DNA of 64,000 nt. Origin: Luscinia megarhynchos. Taxonomy: Eukaryota > Chordata > Aves > Passeriformes > Turdidae. Shown piece by piece: positions 61,216-64,000 of this stretch (the first letter of the stretch is position 1; every line of letters begins with the position of its first letter). Below the pieces are notes generated by a model. That model was not told where the DNA came from and did not search any database. It worked only from the letters and a program-made list of their open reading frames with translations. The DNA is taken from positions 47,601,451-47,665,450 of the forward strand of contig CM067564.1 in assembly GCA_034336665.1 (NCBI GenBank), in the 5' to 3' direction. A program made the position numbers and the translations under genes.

Positions 61216-62741
61216 CTGAAACAGGAAATCATGTTAAATTCACATTTCTTCTTATTATCCAAACTCTGATTTTTCAGCATTAATGCAGTATTCTTTATGA
61301 TGAAAATATTTAGCTAATAAAATCTCAGCATCCTGTTATTACTGTTATGCTTCATTTTTCTTTATAAATGGGTTAAAGAGAAATAAGAGTCAGATGTAAA
61401 CAAGAGACCTGAGATCACCATTTAACTTGAATATGATTTGGTTTGGAGCCTATACCTGCATCCCCAGGGGAACTTTGCACACACGCAGGCCCTGTACTAT
61501 ACTTTCAAAACAGCAACAAATTTTGAGGCTACTTCCTTTTAGTAAGGAGAGGTTTAACAAGATAAAATCTTTGGTAAGGCCCTGCTTCTCAACAGATGAA
61601 TTACAGTGAGAAATCTAACTTTAATCAATGTTTTTAAAATTATTTTCTATAACGTGTTTATTTTCATTTCACTTTTAAAACCAAGCCATTTAATGGATCT
61701 CAATCCTCTTAAACAAAGGAAAACTACTTTGTATTTTAAGAAGCTGTTCCTAACAGTGAAAGTCTATTTTTATGATAATTCCATCACCAAATAAAATTAC
61801 TTTAGTGAATTTTGTGTTTCCTGAAGGTTGTTGTTTAATAGCCTGAGAGCCAAGGCTTCTTAACACAAATGCTGCAGAACTGCAGGCAAGAGAGAAAATT
61901 GTTTTCTTCTCAGTTCTGCTGAAGCAAATCAAGGAACCCTACTTTTAAAGGAGTCACAGTAAATTATCTTTAAGGCAAGTCTTAAATATATAAGTCCCAG
62001 AAAGAATCTCCTCCTCACAGGATAAGCAGGTATCAAAACCTGAGGCAATACAAGCAGGCAATTCCAAACAAACAGAAATAAACTCCAATTTTTGATCCAG
62101 CATTTTGGACACACTAAAATCTGAAAAAGCTTGTAAATCTCATTGCATTTTAGTGTTCCGCTTAGTACAGAACAAGGACATTAAGAGAGGAGAAATAAAG
62201 TAAAAACTGCCAAAGATTTCTCTTTTTAAAAAAAACATATAGAAGGCTAACTGCTTAGTGAGATCCAGCTGTTCAAAAACATATCGAAGAACCCAATGCT
62301 ACCTTCATTAATTTCTGAAATGAACTGTTACAATAGGTAGATTTGGATTTAACTGCCTAAAAGGTGTTTGAAACACAGTGCTTAGGCATGTTTAGCACCA
62401 CAAAAGCAAAGGTAAAACCAAGAAATCAATTTCTCTACTTTCAATACTCCCTGAAATGCAAGAATGGCCTCATTCCTACCTCAGCTATCAGAACCTGTCA
62501 CATTGTGCATTACAGTGGAATCAACCAGGAGATTTATTTGCTTAGATTATCCTTAACCTCAATAATTTTAAAAGAAAAAGTTATATACCTTGAAGAAAGC
62601 AGCAAACTATTATTTCCAGCAAGTTCGAGTTATTTTGCAAGAAAATAGCATTTCAGTTGTGCTCATGTACAAAGCAGCAGCAACAACACAACACAGTGTC
62701 CTTATGGAAGTGATAACATCTGTGTTACACCATTCTTCTAC
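61216..62741. other. Putative intron of the unnamed minus-strand gene
   Basis: About 1.5 kb, AT-rich, with no repeat recognised. Listed as an intron only on the strength of the two flanking candidate exons. Confidence 0.25.
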
Positions 62742-62816
62742 CAGGTAGAAACGAGAAACTTTCTCAAACACAGATATTAAATTTAACAGCTCAGTTCCTA
62801 TCTGCTCAGCAAGACC
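62742..62816 (-). CDS. Candidate penultimate exon of the same unnamed gene
   Basis: 75 bases, 25 codons, phase 0 on both sides, bounded on the minus strand by acceptor GGATGCTGCAG and donor TACCTG|GTAGAA. It reads GLAEQIGTELLNLISVFEKV and ends SRFYL, an amphipathic helix pattern that continues naturally into the exon at 60865-61215. Confidence 0.28.
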
Positions 62817-64000
62817 CTGCAGCATCCACAGAATCCACAGGGTAACGTTTTAACAAAGCATGAGGTGAGGGGGGTCTGGGCAGAGACTGCAGTGCAACCT
62901 TTAAAGTCAGAAGACAATTTTAATATATCCTACAAATCAGAGGCTCCAAGAACATAGGCAACAGACAATCTGTGTCAGTGGGAAGCCATTGGTGGACCTA
63001 CAGTCTTCAATAAATAAATGGAGCTAGGAAAAGTACTAGTGCCTTACTGCAGGCTGAGATGGCTCAATCGATGCATGACTGCCAGGCAGAGCACTGCAGT
63101 ACACAACAGATAAAATATACCTGCTCAAACAAACTTCCTGGTCTCTGCTCCAAGGAGCTTATGGATTAAAAGGAACAAAGAGTAAACTCCATCATACAAA
63201 ACTACACTAGAACTGCAAGTGCATGGCACTTGAATAAGCAAACACTACTCAGACTTCTGGATAACATCTGACCTACTTCACAGTGAAGTCTTAAATGATA
63301 TTTTCCCTACAACATCAGTACATATAAAGTTTTCTAAAGAAAATAATTCAAAAGAAATCTACAGATATCACATCTAGTGGTCTGGTTGCTGTATTTAAAG
63401 AATAACTGCAGAATGCAGCTCCTGCCTGAAAGAACAGAAGGCTGCAGCTGTTAGTGAAACACCTGCAAGTATTGTAGCAATGTTCAGGGTAACTGAACAC
63501 TTTGTATTCCTAAAACGGCCTTAGGTCACAGTGATATGAAAAAGCTAAATGGAAAGCACTGCTCATTTTGAGTTACATGTGGTTCATTTTTTAAAAACAT
63601 TTATAATAAACTGCAATCTTTTAAAAAATTACTTTTTTGTACAACTAGTGTCTGTATGAGGTCACAATGGAGTGAATGATCATCAGGACATTATCAAATG
63701 ATCATAAATATGTACCATGAAGAAGTTGGAAATGCTACTGGGACACAAAAATAGTACATTGCATTAACTTATTTGCAGCTTACAAAGACAGATCCATTAG
63801 GAGGCAAACTGTTCCCTTCCCAGTTGCTGCTCCTATCAATCCATCTTCAAAATACACTTGCAAAGAAAAGAGGAACATGAGAGCAAGTCTGCATTTCACC
63901 TGAAACTCTATTCAAATGTGTGCTGCAGGGCTAATTTAATGTTTTATGTGCCAGCTGACTGAGTGAGAAAAGTCACACAGTAAAGCCTCAGAACAACTAT
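62817..64000. other. Right edge, no firm gene
   Basis: AT-rich, with no CR1 or other repeat recognised. Contains the candidate exon at 63784-63856. Synteny predicts UPF2 to begin its 3' part here or beyond. Confidence 0.3.
63784..63856 (-). CDS. Candidate upstream exon, unnamed
   Basis: 73 bases on the minus strand after a strong acceptor (CATGTTCCTCTTTTCTTTGCAAG) with donor TCTTT|GTAAGC. The only open frame reads YFEDGLIGAATGKGTVCLLM and then DLS. If the donor is not used it stops at once (TAA). Its phase (two spare bases at the end) does not join 62742-62816 directly, so either another exon lies between or it is unrelated. Confidence 0.25.

Noticed and set aside
57205..64000. UPF2 C-terminal coding exons
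   Set aside because: Expected from human gene order on the minus strand, but no segment resembling the known UPF2 C-terminus was found, so no UPF2 call is made.

Overview
The window looks like a piece of a bird autosome. It is intron-rich, about 40% GC, and scattered with chicken-repeat-1 (CR1) LINE fragments carrying the avian 3' tail (seen here mostly as its complement, ATCATAGAATGGTTTGGG). It carries the conserved vertebrate gene pair ECHDC3-PROSER2, the order found at human 10p14. No prokaryotic features, rRNA, tRNA or CRISPR were seen.

Layout. (1) 1-5.3 kb: three 3'-terminal coding exons of ECHDC3 (+ strand), with upstream intron holding a telomere-like hexamer array and an unusual 45-bp inverted repeat; exons 1-2 are not visible and should lie left of the window. 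(2) 5.3-23.6 kb: intergenic, with CR1 copies, MIR-like SINE traces, a small TATA-bearing GC islet at 12.75-12.96 kb pointing left, and several minus-strand exon-like open frames (best: 21382-21570) that no recognised gene explains. (3) 23.6-24.6 kb: CpG island, non-coding exon 1 of PROSER2, and a seven-unit 39-bp minisatellite directly after its splice donor. (4) 24.6-45.6 kb: PROSER2 introns and coding exons 2-4 (+ strand), giving a 456-residue protein; then a long 3' UTR to about 47-48.4 kb. (5) 48.4-57.2 kb: intergenic, with an unusually long CR1 pol fragment (49.65-51.06 kb) and two short CR1 tails. (6) 57.2-64 kb: probably the 3' side of a leftward-transcribed gene. Human synteny predicts UPF2 there, but I found no recognisable UPF2 coding sequence. 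Polyadenylation signals on the minus strand and two exon-like frames that splice in phase (62742-62816 to 60865-61215) suggest a terminal gene segment I cannot name.

ECHDC3 (crotonase-fold, mitochondrial) and PROSER2 (proline/serine-rich, function poorly known) are neighbours without evident functional coupling. The window is mostly an ordinary vertebrate region. The best candidates for something undescribed are the unnamed minus-strand exon-like frames at 7.2-21.6 kb and 60.9-63.9 kb, and the PROSER2 leader architecture (uORFs plus minisatellite).
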